A model generated the notes under the pieces. It worked only from the letters and a program-made list of their open reading frames with translations, had not been told where the DNA came from and made no database searches. Both the position numbers and the translations under genes were made by a program. Positions 8,409-17,299 of a DNA stretch of 64,000 bases are shown here, in pieces. Numbering within the stretch: position 1 is the first letter of the stretch; each line of letters opens with the position of its first letter. The DNA comes from Alphaproteobacteria bacterium UBA6411 (GTDB lineage: Bacteria > Pseudomonadota > Alphaproteobacteria > CAAGCB01 > CAG-977), in contig DJPN01000040.1 in the NCBI GenBank assembly GCA_002438565.1, positions 1 through 64,000 on the forward strand. Reading direction: 5' to 3'.

Positions 8409-10247
8409 ATGCAAACAAATTACACTGCCGAAAAGACCCGCAACGAAAAACTGGTTGCGTGGGTTGAAAAAATGGCTGACTTGTGCCAGCCCGACGCCGT
8501 CTATTGGTGCGATGGATCGAAAGAGGAAAACGACCGCTTGTGCCAGTTGCTGGTTGACAAAGGCACTTTCATCAAATTGAACGAACAAAAACGCCCGAAC
8601 TGCTTTTTGGCGCGCTCCAATCCGCAGGACGTCGCCCGTGTGGAAGCCCGCACGTTCATCTGTTCCGAACGCGAAATCGACGCGGGTCCCACCAACAACT
8701 GGGCTAACCCCAAGGAAATGAAAGAAAAGCTGCACACACTGTTCAACGGCTGCATGCACGGCAGAACAATGTACGTCATTCCGTTCTCGATGGGGCCGTT
8801 GGGTTCGCACATTTCCAAAATCGGCGTTGAAATCACCGATTCGCCCTACGTCGTCGTCAACATGGCGATTATGGCGCGCACGGGGCAGAAAGTGCTGGAC
8901 ATTCTGGGTGAAAACGGCGAATTCGTCCCCTGCATGCACTCCGTCGGCATGCCGCTGAACGAAGGCGTCAAGGACGTAACGTGGCCCTGCAACCCCGAAA
9001 ACACCTATATCACGCATTTCCCCGAAACCCGCGAAATCTGGTCGTTCGGTTCGGGGTACGGCGGCAACGCCCTGCTGGGCAAAAAATGCTTGGCTTTGCG
9101 TATCGCGACCGTTCAGGCGCGCGACGAAGGATGGCTGGCCGAACATATGCTGATTGCGGGCATTGAAAGCCCCGAAGGCGAAAAAACGTATGTTGCGGCG
9201 GCGTTCCCCAGCGCTTGCGGCAAAACGAACCTGGCCATGCTGATTCCGCCCGCCCACTTCAAAGGCTGGAAAGTCTGGACGGTCGGCGATGACATCGCTT
9301 GGATCAAACCGGGCAAAGACGGCCGTTTGCACGCCATCAACCCCGAAGCCGGCTTCTTCGGCGTCGCCCCCGGCACGTCCGACAAAACCAACCACAACGC
9401 GATGGAATCCTGCCGCGCCAACACCATTTTCACGAACGTCGCTTTGACCGACGACGGCGACGTGTGGTGGGAAGGCATGACGGACGAAAAACCCGCGCAC
9501 TTGATTGACTGGAAGGGCAACGATTGGACGCCCGCTTCGGAAACGCCGGCGGCGCATCCGAACTCCCGTTTCACCGCGCCCGCGCGTCAATGCCCGACGA
9601 TTGACCCGAACTGGGAAAATCCGGAAGGCGTGCCTATCTCCGCGTTTATTTTCGGCGGCCGTCTGGCGCACAACACCCCGCTGGTTTACCAGTCGTTCAG
9701 CTGGAGCCACGGTGTTTATCTGGCCGCCACGATGGGTTCCGAAAAAACGGCCGCGGCCGAAGGTGCCGGCGGTATCCGCCGTGACCCGTTCGCGATGCTG
9801 CCGTTCTGCGGCTACAACATGGCCGATTACTGGTCGCATTGGCTGGAAATGAAGCGTCTGGTTCCCAACGCGCCGATGATTTTCCGCGTCAACTGGTTCC
9901 GCAAAGACGAAGCGGGACACTTCATGTGGCCGGGTTACGGTGAAAACATGCGCGTCCTGCAGTGGATTATCAACCGCGTTCATGGCCGCGTCGGCGCTGT
10001 CGAAGGACCTGTCGGTTTGATGCCGCGCTATGAAGATTTGGACTTAACGGGGTTGAACATCGACAAAGACGCGTTCAAAGCGTTGATGGCGATTGACAAA
10101 GCCGAAGGTCTGAAAGACACCGAAGATCAGGCGAAATACTTCCGTCCGTTCGCGGATCAGCAGCGTTTGCCCGCTGAATTCCCCGAAGAACTGAAGTTGC
10201 TGTCCTTGCGTTTTGAACGTTCGGACGAAGTTTGGGAACCGGTGTAA
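8409..10247 (+). CDS. pckG: phosphoenolpyruvate carboxykinase (GTP)
   Basis: 612 residues from the ATG at 8409, which has an AAGAAAGAGG ribosome site; the family is normally 590-625 long. Diagnostic GTP-type features are the P-loop with reactive cysteine [13 protein letters not shown] (Cys270), the kinase-2 motif VGDDIAWIK, the metal/guanine region around [10 protein letters not shown], and [13 protein letters not shown] near the C-terminus. It converts oxaloacetate and GTP to phosphoenolpyruvate, CO2 and GDP, linking the TCA cycle to gluconeogenesis. The phosphohexomutases at 30.7-33.7 kb could use its products. Monocistronic: its own leader upstream and a strong terminator downstream. Many alphaproteobacteria use the ATP-type enzyme instead, so the GTP type is a lineage clue. 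Confidence 0.97.
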   Translation: MQTNYTAEKTRNEKLVAWVEKMADLCQPDAVYWCDGSKEENDRLCQLLVDKGTFIKLNEQKRPNCFLARSNPQDVARVEARTFICSEREIDAGPTNNWANPKEMKEKLHTLFNGCMHGRTMYVIPFSMGPLGSHISKIGVEITDSPYVVVNMAIMARTGQKVLDILGENGEFVPCMHSVGMPLNEGVKDVTWPCNPENTYITHFPETREIWSFGSGYGGNALLGKKCLALRIATVQARDEGWLAEHMLIAGIESPEGEKTYVAAAFPSACGKTNLAMLIPPAHFKGWKVWTVGDDIAWIKPGKDGRLHAINPEAGFFGVAPGTSDKTNHNAMESCRANTIFTNVALTDDGDVWWEGMTDEKPAHLIDWKGNDWTPASETPAAHPNSRFTAPARQCPTIDPNWENPEGVPISAFIFGGRLAHNTPLVYQSFSWSHGVYLAATMGSEKTAAAEGAGGIRRDPFAMLPFCGYNMADYWSHWLEMKRLVPNAPMIFRVNWFRKDEAGHFMWPGYGENMRVLQWIINRVHGRVGAVEGPVGLMPRYEDLDLTGLNIDKDAFKALMAIDKAEGLKDTEDQAKYFRPFADQQRLPAEFPEELKLLSLRFERSDEVWEPV

Positions 10248-10266
10248 TCCACGGGTAATTTCTTTC

Positions 10267-10300
10267 AAGAAAGGCGGATTTTTTCCGCCTTTCTTTTTTT
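10267..10300 (+). terminator. Rho-independent terminator of pckG
   Basis: Perfect 12-bp stem AAGAAAGGCGGA / TCCGCCTTTCTT with a five-T loop and a following T tract, 20 bp after the pckG stop. Confidence 0.93.
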
Positions 10301-10368
10301 ATCTTGTTTCTTGCCGCTTTTTTTAGGAAAATAGACGGCAGTTGTTTTTTATCAAGGGACTTTTCATT

Positions 10369-12249
10369 ATGGCTGACGAACAGAAAACACAGACCGCCCC
10401 CGAATACGAATACGTTGAAGCGCCCGAAAACGACGCCATTGAATATGAATACGTGGAAGTCCCCGAGGGCGAAGTGCCGCCCCCCGCCGCCGACGGCGAA
10501 CAGTACGAATACGAGTATGTGGAAGCCCCTGCGGACGCCGCCGCTCAGCCCGCTGACGAAAACGTCGAATACGAATATGTCGAAGTCCCCGAAAGCGAAG
10601 TGCCGCCCTCCGCCGCCGACGGCGGACAGTACGAATACGAGTATGTGGAAGCCCCTGCGGACGCCGCCGCTCAGCCCGCGGATGAAAACGTCGAATATGA
10701 ATATGTCGAGGCTCCCGCTCCCGAAGCCGAAGAGCAGTACGAGTATGTGGAAGTCCCCGAGAATGAAGCGGCTCAGTACGAATATGCGGAAATTCCGGAA
10801 ACCGAAGCGCAGCCTGCCGGCGAAGAACATTACGAATATGAATATGTCGAAGCCCCCGCGGAACAGGCGGAGCAAAAACCCGAAGAATACTCCGTTGACG
10901 ACTTGTTTGACGAAGAAGAACCTGTAACCGAACCGCCTTTGCCGCCCGAAACGGAAGAAACCGTTCCCGCCGCCGTTCCGGAATTGGAAGCAGATGAACC
11001 GCCCGCGCAAACGGCGGAAGCTCCGGCTCCCGAAGCCGTAGAGCCGACGCCCGAACCGCCCGCCCTTGAAAGCGAAAGTCCGGAACCCGCTGCGGCTTTG
11101 CCCGAAGTCCCCGAATCGCCGGAGGCTTCCGTAGAAGAATTGGAAGCCGTCGCCCCCGACGCCGTTCCTGCAGCTGTTGAACCTTCCGAACAAAACGCGC
11201 CGACCGTTGCCGAATTGGAAACTTTGGAGGAAACTCCCGAACCTGCTGCCGGCGCCCCTGCCGCAGAAACACCGTCCGAAACCGCCCCTGCGGAAGAAAA
11301 CACAACGGAAATCGACGCTTTGGCCGCAGAAGAAGTTGAATTGGAATCCGCCCCCGCCGAACCCGAAATCGCCGAAGAAACTCAAGAAGCGGAACAGCCT
11401 TCCGACGCCGATGATTCTTTGCCCGCCACGGGTGCCGTTTCGTTCGACGGACGCGCGGGCGTTACGACCGTTGTCGGTTCGGATGTTCAAAACACCGTTG
11501 TTTTGACCAACGACGACGGCGCATTCAACCGTTTGGCGGATTGGCATTTGATTGTCAACGACGTGTCCGTTTCCCAACTGTCCGGACAGGCGGGGCAAAC
11601 CGTCGCTTTGAACGAAGACGCTTACAACAGCGGCATTTTAATCACGGCGGACGGCGAACAGCATTTGTTTGCCAACGCGGGCGAAATCACCATTCCCGCG
11701 GTTGAACCCGACGAATGTACGCTGATTTTGAACAGCTCGCTTGTCATGTCTTTGGCGGGACGCGAAAATTCCGTCATTGAGCTGAACGGTGCAAACGGCA
11801 TGCTGGTCGGGCCCGATGAATCAAAGCTGTATTTCAGCGGACTGGCAAGCTTGACCGTCCCCGCCGTCAACCACGCGGCCGCCGCCGAGGAATCCCCCGC
11901 GCCCGCCGCCGCGCCGTCAAACGCCCCCGTTTCTTTTGTTGTCGGACGCGAAGCCGAACAAACAACGGCGGGTTTTGTCTTTACGGCGCAAAGCGGTGAA
12001 GCCTCGACAACGGATTCCGTCATCGTCGTCAAGGCGGGATATTCCCTGTACGGCTGGAACGTCGTGTTCAAAAGCGGTTTGACCATGAGTCTGGCGGACG
12101 TTCGCACCTACCAGACAAAACACGATGTCCTGCCCGAAGCGGACGGACAAATCACCTATAAAAACGCGCGGCTGACCTTTACGGGCGCATCGCGAATCAA
12201 AGTCTTTGAACAGCCGTCCTATTGCGGCTACGGCAAAGCCCCCGAATAA
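10369..12249 (+). CDS. large acidic protein with nine YEYVE-type repeats and three beta modules
   Basis: 626 residues from the ATG at 10369 (AAGGGAC upstream). There is no signal peptide (MADEQKTQTAPEYEYVEAP). Residues up to about 165 carry nine copies of YEY[VA]E[AVI]P separated by acidic Pro/Ala linkers, partly in a perfect 42-residue tandem. Residues 165-350 are a low-complexity Glu/Pro/Ala stalk. The C-terminal 270 residues contain three related modules of about 50 residues, each running from a hydrophobic strand (LIVNDV, LILNSS, VVFKSG) to a short terminal strand (EITIP, SLTVP, RIKVF), so they look like beta repeats. I do not recognise a family. It is flanked by terminators, hence a single-gene unit. 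Location and function unknown; a display, scaffold or secreted-effector role is only a hypothesis. Confidence 0.8.
   Translation: MADEQKTQTAPEYEYVEAPENDAIEYEYVEVPEGEVPPPAADGEQYEYEYVEAPADAAAQPADENVEYEYVEVPESEVPPSAADGGQYEYEYVEAPADAAAQPADENVEYEYVEAPAPEAEEQYEYVEVPENEAAQYEYAEIPETEAQPAGEEHYEYEYVEAPAEQAEQKPEEYSVDDLFDEEEPVTEPPLPPETEETVPAAVPELEADEPPAQTAEAPAPEAVEPTPEPPALESESPEPAAALPEVPESPEASVEELEAVAPDAVPAAVEPSEQNAPTVAELETLEETPEPAAGAPAAETPSETAPAEENTTEIDALAAEEVELESAPAEPEIAEETQEAEQPSDADDSLPATGAVSFDGRAGVTTVVGSDVQNTVVLTNDDGAFNRLADWHLIVNDVSVSQLSGQAGQTVALNEDAYNSGILITADGEQHLFANAGEITIPAVEPDECTLILNSSLVMSLAGRENSVIELNGANGMLVGPDESKLYFSGLASLTVPAVNHAAAAEESPAPAAAPSNAPVSFVVGREAEQTTAGFVFTAQSGEASTTDSVIVVKAGYSLYGWNVVFKSGLTMSLADVRTYQTKHDVLPEADGQITYKNARLTFTGASRIKVFEQPSYCGYGKAPE
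10501..10752 (+). repeat. 126-bp tandem repeat (42 codons), two copies
   Basis: The copy from 10501 and the copy from 10627 are identical for the first 53 bases and very similar for most of the period, encoding QYEYEYVEAPADAAAQPADE. Near-identity at the DNA level suggests recent expansion and possible length variation between strains. Confidence 0.85.
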
Positions 12250-12260
12250 GGGGGCTTTGC
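12233..12260. terminator. perfect hairpin overlapping the stop codon, possible bidirectional terminator
   Basis: An 11-bp perfect stem (GCAAAGCCCCC / GGGGGCTTTGC) whose six-base loop GAATAA includes the stop codon of the repeat protein. It lies between two convergent genes. There is no proper T tract in either direction, so it is a weak terminator candidate or a 3'-end stabiliser. Confidence 0.5.
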
Positions 12261-12261
12261 T

Positions 12262-12579
12262 TCAATGTCCGTATTTCAACAGCGCGACGCCCGCGACAAT
12301 CAGCAAAACACCCAATCCCCGCATCAGCGTCAATCCGTCGTTGAACCAGCAAACGCCGATTAAAAACGTGCATCCCGTTCCGATTCCCGTCCACACCGCG
12401 TACGCCGTGCCGATGGGAATTTCTTTTTGCGCCAGATACAAAAACACGCCGCTTAAAATCATTGCAACGCCCGCAAACACCAGCCACGCGATTTTGTGCG
12501 CCGTCGTGTCCGCCAATTTCATCCCCAAAGGCCAGCCGACTTCAAACGCGGCGGCAATCACCAAATTCAACCAAGCCAT
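12262..12579 (-). CDS. gdx: SMR family exporter, Gdx/SugE (guanidinium) type
   Basis: 105 residues with four membrane helices. Glu13 in AAFEVGWPLGMK is the conserved proton/substrate-coupling glutamate. The GTAYAVWTGIG segment of helix 3 and the W/P pattern in helix 1 match the Gdx (formerly SugE) subgroup, which exports guanidinium in exchange for protons, rather than the EmrE polydrug subgroup. AAAGGA precedes the ATG. The gene stands alone, and its leader contains a terminator-like hairpin (separate entry), the usual arrangement for riboswitch control. Specificity within SMR is judged from motifs only. Confidence 0.85.
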   Translation of the reverse strand: MAWLNLVIAAAFEVGWPLGMKLADTTAHKIAWLVFAGVAMILSGVFLYLAQKEIPIGTAYAVWTGIGTGCTFLIGVCWFNDGLTLMRGLGVLLIVAGVALLKYGH

Positions 12580-12700
12580 TTTTCATCCTTTCATAAAAAA
12601 ACACCGCGCTTTCCGTCTTCAAAGGCCTAATGACGGAAAAACCGGTGTTTGAATCGTCCCACCCGGCGGCGGAACAAAAGCACTTTATCCGTTAGCCGAA
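12580..12700 (-). promoter_or_regulatory. attenuator-type leader of the SMR exporter gene, candidate riboswitch
   Basis: Read on the minus strand, about 120 nt precede the ATG. The distal part (12650-12700) holds GGGTGGGACGATTC. Its GGTG can pair with CACC, which is also the 5' arm of the terminator hairpin at 12601-12648, so mutually exclusive folds can be drawn. SMR/Gdx genes are classic targets of guanidine riboswitches, and an ACGA loop as in guanidine-II can be placed here, but only one such hairpin with a weak stem is seen, so I cannot assign a known class. Confidence 0.5.
12595..12648 (-). terminator. intrinsic terminator inside the SMR gene leader
   Basis: On the minus strand an outer stem (ACACCG / CGGTGT) encloses an inner 8-bp stem (TTTCCGTC / GACGGAAA) and is followed by seven T residues, just before the AAAGGATG ribosome site of the exporter. 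No minus-strand gene lies upstream that it could terminate, which indicates transcription attenuation. Confidence 0.7.
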
Positions 12701-12711
12701 AGTTTGTCAAC

Positions 12712-12720
12712 TGTGGATAA
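12712..12720 (-). promoter_or_regulatory. perfect DnaA box consensus
   Basis: TGTGGATAA on the plus strand is the exact complement of the DnaA box TTATCCACA. It lies in the 260-bp gap between two divergent transporter genes, followed by an AT-rich stretch (12721-12780). Only one perfect box is seen, so this is not enough to call an origin. Confidence 0.4.
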
Positions 12721-12839
12721 GAGTTATAACTGTATGATTTCATAAAAAATTTTTTGCTTTCTTTTGAAAAAACAGCTTTGAGAACACCGTTTCTTTCTGT
12801 ATTCTTGAATCACACACGACACAGGGACAGGAGGAAGCC

Positions 12840-14057
12840 ATGGAATTGAACGTACTTTTGGCTGTCGGCGGCGCGTTGCTGTTGATGAGCGTTTTTGCCA
12901 ATAAAATTTCCAGCAATCTGGGTATTCCTTCGTTGTTGATTTTCCTTGCCGTCGGCATGCTGGCGGGGTCGGACGGTGCCGGATTTCACTTCAATTCCGC
13001 CAAAACGGCCAACGATATCGGCACGGTCGCTTTGGCATTCATCCTGTTTTCGGGCGGGCTGGAAACCGAATGGAAATCCGTCAAACCCGTCTTGGCGCGC
13101 GGAACGGTGCTGTCGACCGTCGGCGTTGTGCTGACGGCGGGATTTATGTTCCTGTTCAGTTATTACCTGCTGCATTTGGGAACGACGATGTCGCTGTTAA
13201 TCAGCGTCATTGTATCGTCAACCGACGCGCCGGCCGTTTTTACGATTTTGCGTTCCAACAATTTGTATTTGAAAAACGACCGCATGAAATCCGTTTTGGA
13301 ATTTGAATCGGGCAGCAACGACCCGATGGCGGTGATTTTGTCCGTCGTTGCGATTTCCATGCTGACGGGCGGGAACGTCACCGCCGCATCGGCTTTGACC
13401 AATTTGGTTTTGCAGCTGACTTTGGGAATTGCGTGCGGCATCGTGTTCGGCAAGCTGGCTTTGCTGATGCTGAAAAAGTGGTCGTTTGTGTATCAAGGCC
13501 TGTATCCCGTGTTCGGTGTGGCCGTTGTTTGTCTGGTGTTCGGATTGACCCAAATTCTGAAAGGCAACGGCTATTTGGCGCTGTACACGGCCGGCATTAT
13601 CATGGGCAACGCGTCTTATCCGTACCGCAACCCGTTCATTCAGTTCCAGTCGGCTTTGGCGTGGGTGCTTCAAATCGCAATGTTTTTGACGTTGGGACTG
13701 CTGGTCAATCCCAGCGAACTGAAAGACGTTTTTTGGCAAAGTCTGGACGCGACGGTGTGTCTGGTGTTCTTCGCGCGTCCTTTGGCAGTATTTCTGTGCT
13801 TGATTAAAAGCGAATACACCACAAATGAAAAAATTTTCGTCAGCTGGGCGGGATTAAAGGGTTCCGTGCCGATTATTCTGGCGACCTATCCGCTGATGGC
13901 CGGAATTGAAAACGCGACGTATCTGTTCAATCTGATTTTCTTTATGGTGATTATATCGGTTTTGTTCCAAGGACGATCCCTTGCGGGGCTGGCAAAGCTG
14001 CTGAACCTCAGTCAGGATGAAGAACCGTCCAAGCCGCAGCCCGAAAAATCGACGTGA
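12840..14057 (+). CDS. CPA-type potassium or sodium/proton antiporter (NhaP/CvrA-like)
   Basis: 405 residues with about 12 membrane helices; AGGAGG precedes the start. GTVALAFILFSGGLETEW and VSSTDAPAVFTILR (the substrate-site S-T-D-A motif) and FESGSNDPMAVIL place it in the monovalent cation:proton antiporter-1 family, closest to NhaP2/CvrA potassium/proton antiporters. Those usually carry a C-terminal TrkA-C domain to about 550 residues; here the protein stops after the membrane domain. It exchanges cytoplasmic K+ or Na+ for H+. The 3' end overlaps a convergent gene by 46 bp. Confidence 0.9.
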   Translation: MELNVLLAVGGALLLMSVFANKISSNLGIPSLLIFLAVGMLAGSDGAGFHFNSAKTANDIGTVALAFILFSGGLETEWKSVKPVLARGTVLSTVGVVLTAGFMFLFSYYLLHLGTTMSLLISVIVSSTDAPAVFTILRSNNLYLKNDRMKSVLEFESGSNDPMAVILSVVAISMLTGGNVTAASALTNLVLQLTLGIACGIVFGKLALLMLKKWSFVYQGLYPVFGVAVVCLVFGLTQILKGNGYLALYTAGIIMGNASYPYRNPFIQFQSALAWVLQIAMFLTLGLLVNPSELKDVFWQSLDATVCLVFFARPLAVFLCLIKSEYTTNEKIFVSWAGLKGSVPIILATYPLMAGIENATYLFNLIFFMVIISVLFQGRSLAGLAKLLNLSQDEEPSKPQPEKST

Positions 14058-15793
14058 TAAACCAGCCACGGCAAAGGCGTATCCGCAACGGGAACGATGC
14101 CGCACGGCAAATCCGTTCCGCGTATCAGACGCGCCGTCGGTTCGTTTTTAAATTCGGAATACAGTCCGAACAGCCGCCGCTGACGCCAATCGAATCCGAT
14201 AACGTTCGGACGTCCCGCTTTGGCGACATACAACGCGATATCCGATATGCGGTGCTTTTTCAGCAAATACAAAACATTGGCTTCGTTTTGGTCGTGGAAC
14301 ATGTAAAACGCGTCGGCAATGCCTTCGGTATTGCGGTGGTACGGCGTGCCGACAACGGGGCGTCCCGTCATCCACACAGCTTCGGGGGCAAAGTTTGATT
14401 CAATCAGCAGGGCACCTTTCTTTGACAAAACAGGGGACAACATCGCGGGCGAAGCAATCGCCCCCGTATTCAGCATGCGGCAAACGGAAATATAGTTTAC
14501 GCCCAAAAACAACACGCCCAGTCCGTATAGAGCAGCCGTCCACACCCTTTGATTCATTCGGGCGAAACCGTCCTGTTTTCTAAACCGGATATAAGCAGCC
14601 AAAACAACGGGAAATACGGCAAAAACGGCGGACAGACGCGAATACCGCAAAGCCTGCATCGTCAGACCTGCAAATATCAGCAAAGGAATCCCCGTCAGCA
14701 GCAAGACTTTGCGTTCGACATCCGTTGCGTTTTTAAACGCCGCCGCCGCGCACAGCAGCGACACCAAAGCCGGAAAAACACACAGCATGAAATAAATCGC
14801 CGAAGACGCGCCCGATTGAAGCTCGACAATCGAATTTGCCCAAATCAACCGAATAAAGGGCGGGAACCACGGCGCAAAGACGGCATCGACGCCAAAGACC
14901 GCTAAAACAACGGCGGCTGAAACACCCCCCGCCGCGCAAACCGCAGCAAAACGGACTTTCCAATCCGTGCTTTGGATTCGGGCGCATAAAGCGAATGAAA
15001 CCGCGCTCAAAGCAATGCCGGCAACGAACAAAACCGACAGCCGCCCGTTATCGGGGGAAAAAAATCCCTCATACGGCGCGTCAACCGCCAGAAACAGGGC
15101 GGAACACACAAAAAACGACGCCGAGAAATCAACGGCGGAACGCAAGCTTTCGCGGTTGAACACCCAGAACAAAACAACGGGAAACAGTACCGCATACGCA
15201 ACGGCTATCCCCTCTATCGACGTCCACAATCCCAAAGCGGCGAACAGTCCCGCACGGCGCGCGGCGTTTTTGTCCCCCGACAGAGCGCGAACGACGCCTC
15301 CGACGGTCAGAACGGCAAACAGCGCCGTCAAAGCGTGATGATCGGGTTTTGATATGAGGAATGTTTCCGTTGATGACGGAAGCAGGAAAAAAAACACTGT
15401 TCCCAGCAATCTGAAAAAAGCCGGAACAACAGGTTTCAACGCTTGAACCAGCGCCAGCGTGACACCGATCGCCACAACCAGCTGAAAAATCATTCCGCCC
15501 CAAAACACCGCGCTTTTCAACGGCATAAACGGCATCAGCGGCAGGCAGCACAACAGCCACGCCGCATCCGTTATGCGCGTAAAATGCAGGATTTCCCCGA
15601 ACGGATAGTTTGAATGAAGATACGGCGTTTCCGCCCAAGTGCGGGATTGAATCAAATCCAACAGCCTAATGGCGTGCGTGTAATTGTCCGTATCCGAATA
15701 CCGTCCGCTTAAAAAAGGAACGACGCTCAGCTGTATCAGCGCAATGAACAGAGCAATCAGCAGCTTTTCGTGCTTTTGATAAAACGTCTGCAT
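14012..15793 (-). CDS. GT-C / STT3-like multi-pass membrane protein
   Basis: 593 residues from the ATG at 15793, which overlaps the tldD stop in TGATG and so is probably translationally coupled; longer in-frame starts run into tldD. About 11-13 membrane segments. The first periplasmic loop has SGRYSDTDNYTHAIRL (an acidic D-x-D motif as in GT-C enzymes), and a later loop has SKPDHHALTAL, resembling the DHH motif of oligosaccharyltransferase STT3/PglB. A soluble C-terminal part begins near residue 430. This suggests transfer of lipid-linked sugar to protein or glycan, but the WWDxG acceptor motif of STT3 is not evident, so membrane glycosyltransferase of unknown acceptor is the safe call. Confidence 0.65.
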   Translation of the reverse strand: MQTFYQKHEKLLIALFIALIQLSVVPFLSGRYSDTDNYTHAIRLLDLIQSRTWAETPYLHSNYPFGEILHFTRITDAAWLLCCLPLMPFMPLKSAVFWGGMIFQLVVAIGVTLALVQALKPVVPAFFRLLGTVFFFLLPSSTETFLISKPDHHALTALFAVLTVGGVVRALSGDKNAARRAGLFAALGLWTSIEGIAVAYAVLFPVVLFWVFNRESLRSAVDFSASFFVCSALFLAVDAPYEGFFSPDNGRLSVLFVAGIALSAVSFALCARIQSTDWKVRFAAVCAAGGVSAAVVLAVFGVDAVFAPWFPPFIRLIWANSIVELQSGASSAIYFMLCVFPALVSLLCAAAAFKNATDVERKVLLLTGIPLLIFAGLTMQALRYSRLSAVFAVFPVVLAAYIRFRKQDGFARMNQRVWTAALYGLGVLFLGVNYISVCRMLNTGAIASPAMLSPVLSKKGALLIESNFAPEAVWMTGRPVVGTPYHRNTEGIADAFYMFHDQNEANVLYLLKKHRISDIALYVAKAGRPNVIGFDWRQRRLFGLYSEFKNEPTARLIRGTDLPCGIVPVADTPLPWLVYHVDFSGCGLDGSSS

Positions 15794-17217
15794 CAGCCGC
15801 ATCCGCCAACCGTGATTTTGGAAATGCGCACGGACGGCTGACCGACGCCGACGGGAACCATTTGCCCGCCTTTGCCGCACGACCCGATGCCGTTATCCAG
15901 ACACGAATCGTTCGCCACCATGTCAATCGCGTTCATCACTTCAATGCCGCTGCCGATAAGGGTCGCATCCTTAATCGGGGCGGTCAGCTTACCGTTTTCA
16001 ATCAAATAAGCTTCGGCGGATGTGAACACGAACTTGCCCGACGTGATGTCGACCTGTCCGCCGTGGAACGTTTTGGCGAACACGCCTTTTTTGACCGAAG
16101 CAATCAGCTCGGCGGCGTCTTTGTCGCCGTCGGTCATAAAAGTGTTCGTCATGCGCACCTGCGGCACGCAGGAATAGGATTCGCGCCGCCCGTTGCCCGT
16201 CGGAGCGCGGTTCATCAGCCGCGCGTTCATGCGGTCAAGCATATAGTTTTTCAAAATCCCGTCCTCGACCAAAACAGTGCGTTCGGAAGCCGTCCCTTCG
16301 TCGTCAACGCTGATTGAACCGCGGCGGTCGGGAATCGTGCCGTCGTCCACAATCGTAATGCCCTTGGCAGTGACTTGTTCGCCCAGTTTGCCCGTAAAAA
16401 CGGACGTGCCTTTGCGGTTGAAGTCGCCCTCCAGCCCGTGGCCGACCGCTTCGTGCAGTAAAACGCCGCACCACCCCGCGCTTAAAACAACAGGCATTTC
16501 GCCCGCGGGGGCGGGAACGGAGTCCAAATTCAGCAGCGCTTCGCGCACCGCCTCGTCCGCCATGTTTTGCCAAACTTCGGGGGCAACCAAGCGGTCGTAC
16601 AAATACCGCCCGCCGCCGCCGAACGAACCGCTTTCCATACGGTCGCCCGATTTCGCAACGACGCTGATGCGCAGGCTGACCATCGGGCGGATGTCGGAAG
16701 CTTCCCGTCCGTTTGCGCCAATGACGTGAACAACCTGCCATTCGGCGGACAAAGACGCGGAAACTTGCACAACACGCGGGTCTTTGGCGCGGGTATAGGC
16801 GTCGATTGCCTGCATCAGCGCGACTTTTTTGTCAAAGGACAGCAAATTCAGCGGATTTTCGTCCGTATAAAGCTTTACCGCTGGTTTCGCGGACGGCAGA
16901 TACAGCGTCCCCGCGTATCCCTGCTTTATCGGGGAAACGGCATCGGCGGCGTTTTTCAAAGCGGCTTCGGTAATATCGTTGGAAATGGCGTGCGCGAACG
17001 TTTCGCCGACCATGGCGCGCAGGCCGAAGCCCGTTGACGCGTTGAACGCCGTGCTTTTGATTCTGCCGTCGTCCAGCGTGATATGTTCGCTGAGGCAATG
17101 TTCCAAAAACAAATCCCCGTCATCGCATCCCGTCAGCGCGTTTTGAACGGTTTTGACGGCAAAATCGCGGTCGATTTTATTGAAAAACAAAGAATCGGAG
17201 ATGTTTTTTTGAATCAT
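15793..17217 (-). CDS. tldD: metalloprotease TldD
   Basis: 474 residues from the ATG at 17217, with an AAAGGAAA ribosome site; the longer frame upstream crosses the divergent motA promoter. The zinc site HEAVGHGLEGDF is the TldD signature, and SISVDDEGT and the C-terminal ASDSCLDNGIGSCGKGGQ-like region are as in the family. TldD with TldE (PmbA) forms a heterodimeric peptidase that clears unfolded peptides and matures some modified peptides; tldE is not in this window. Length is normal. Co-transcribed with the STT3-like gene downstream. Confidence 0.95.
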   Translation of the reverse strand: MIQKNISDSLFFNKIDRDFAVKTVQNALTGCDDGDLFLEHCLSEHITLDDGRIKSTAFNASTGFGLRAMVGETFAHAISNDITEAALKNAADAVSPIKQGYAGTLYLPSAKPAVKLYTDENPLNLLSFDKKVALMQAIDAYTRAKDPRVVQVSASLSAEWQVVHVIGANGREASDIRPMVSLRISVVAKSGDRMESGSFGGGGRYLYDRLVAPEVWQNMADEAVREALLNLDSVPAPAGEMPVVLSAGWCGVLLHEAVGHGLEGDFNRKGTSVFTGKLGEQVTAKGITIVDDGTIPDRRGSISVDDEGTASERTVLVEDGILKNYMLDRMNARLMNRAPTGNGRRESYSCVPQVRMTNTFMTDGDKDAAELIASVKKGVFAKTFHGGQVDITSGKFVFTSAEAYLIENGKLTAPIKDATLIGSGIEVMNAIDMVANDSCLDNGIGSCGKGGQMVPVGVGQPSVRISKITVGGCG

Positions 17218-17230
17218 TTCAACTTTCCTT

Positions 17231-17258
17231 TTTGGACTGTTTAGAATATATATATAAT
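17231..17258 (+). promoter_or_regulatory. probable motAB promoter
   Basis: TTTGGA (17231), a 16-bp spacer and a perfect TATAAT (17253) lie about 40 bp before the motA start. The AT-rich stretch between the divergent tldD and motA genes probably also holds the tldD promoter on the other strand. Confidence 0.5.
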
Positions 17259-17299
17259 TCAGAATGTTAAAAAAATAAAGCCAAGACAGGAGGTCTTTG

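Noticed and set aside
8391..9983. 530-codon minus-strand open frame opposite pckG
   Set aside because: Shadow of a strongly conserved gene with Val/Arg/Phe-rich translation and no ribosome site.
12580..12700. Assignment of the SMR leader to guanidine-II (mini-ykkC) or guanidine-III riboswitch
   Set aside because: Only one ACGR loop with a weak stem is seen, and the conserved strings of the other classes are not present. Kept as an unclassified attenuator.
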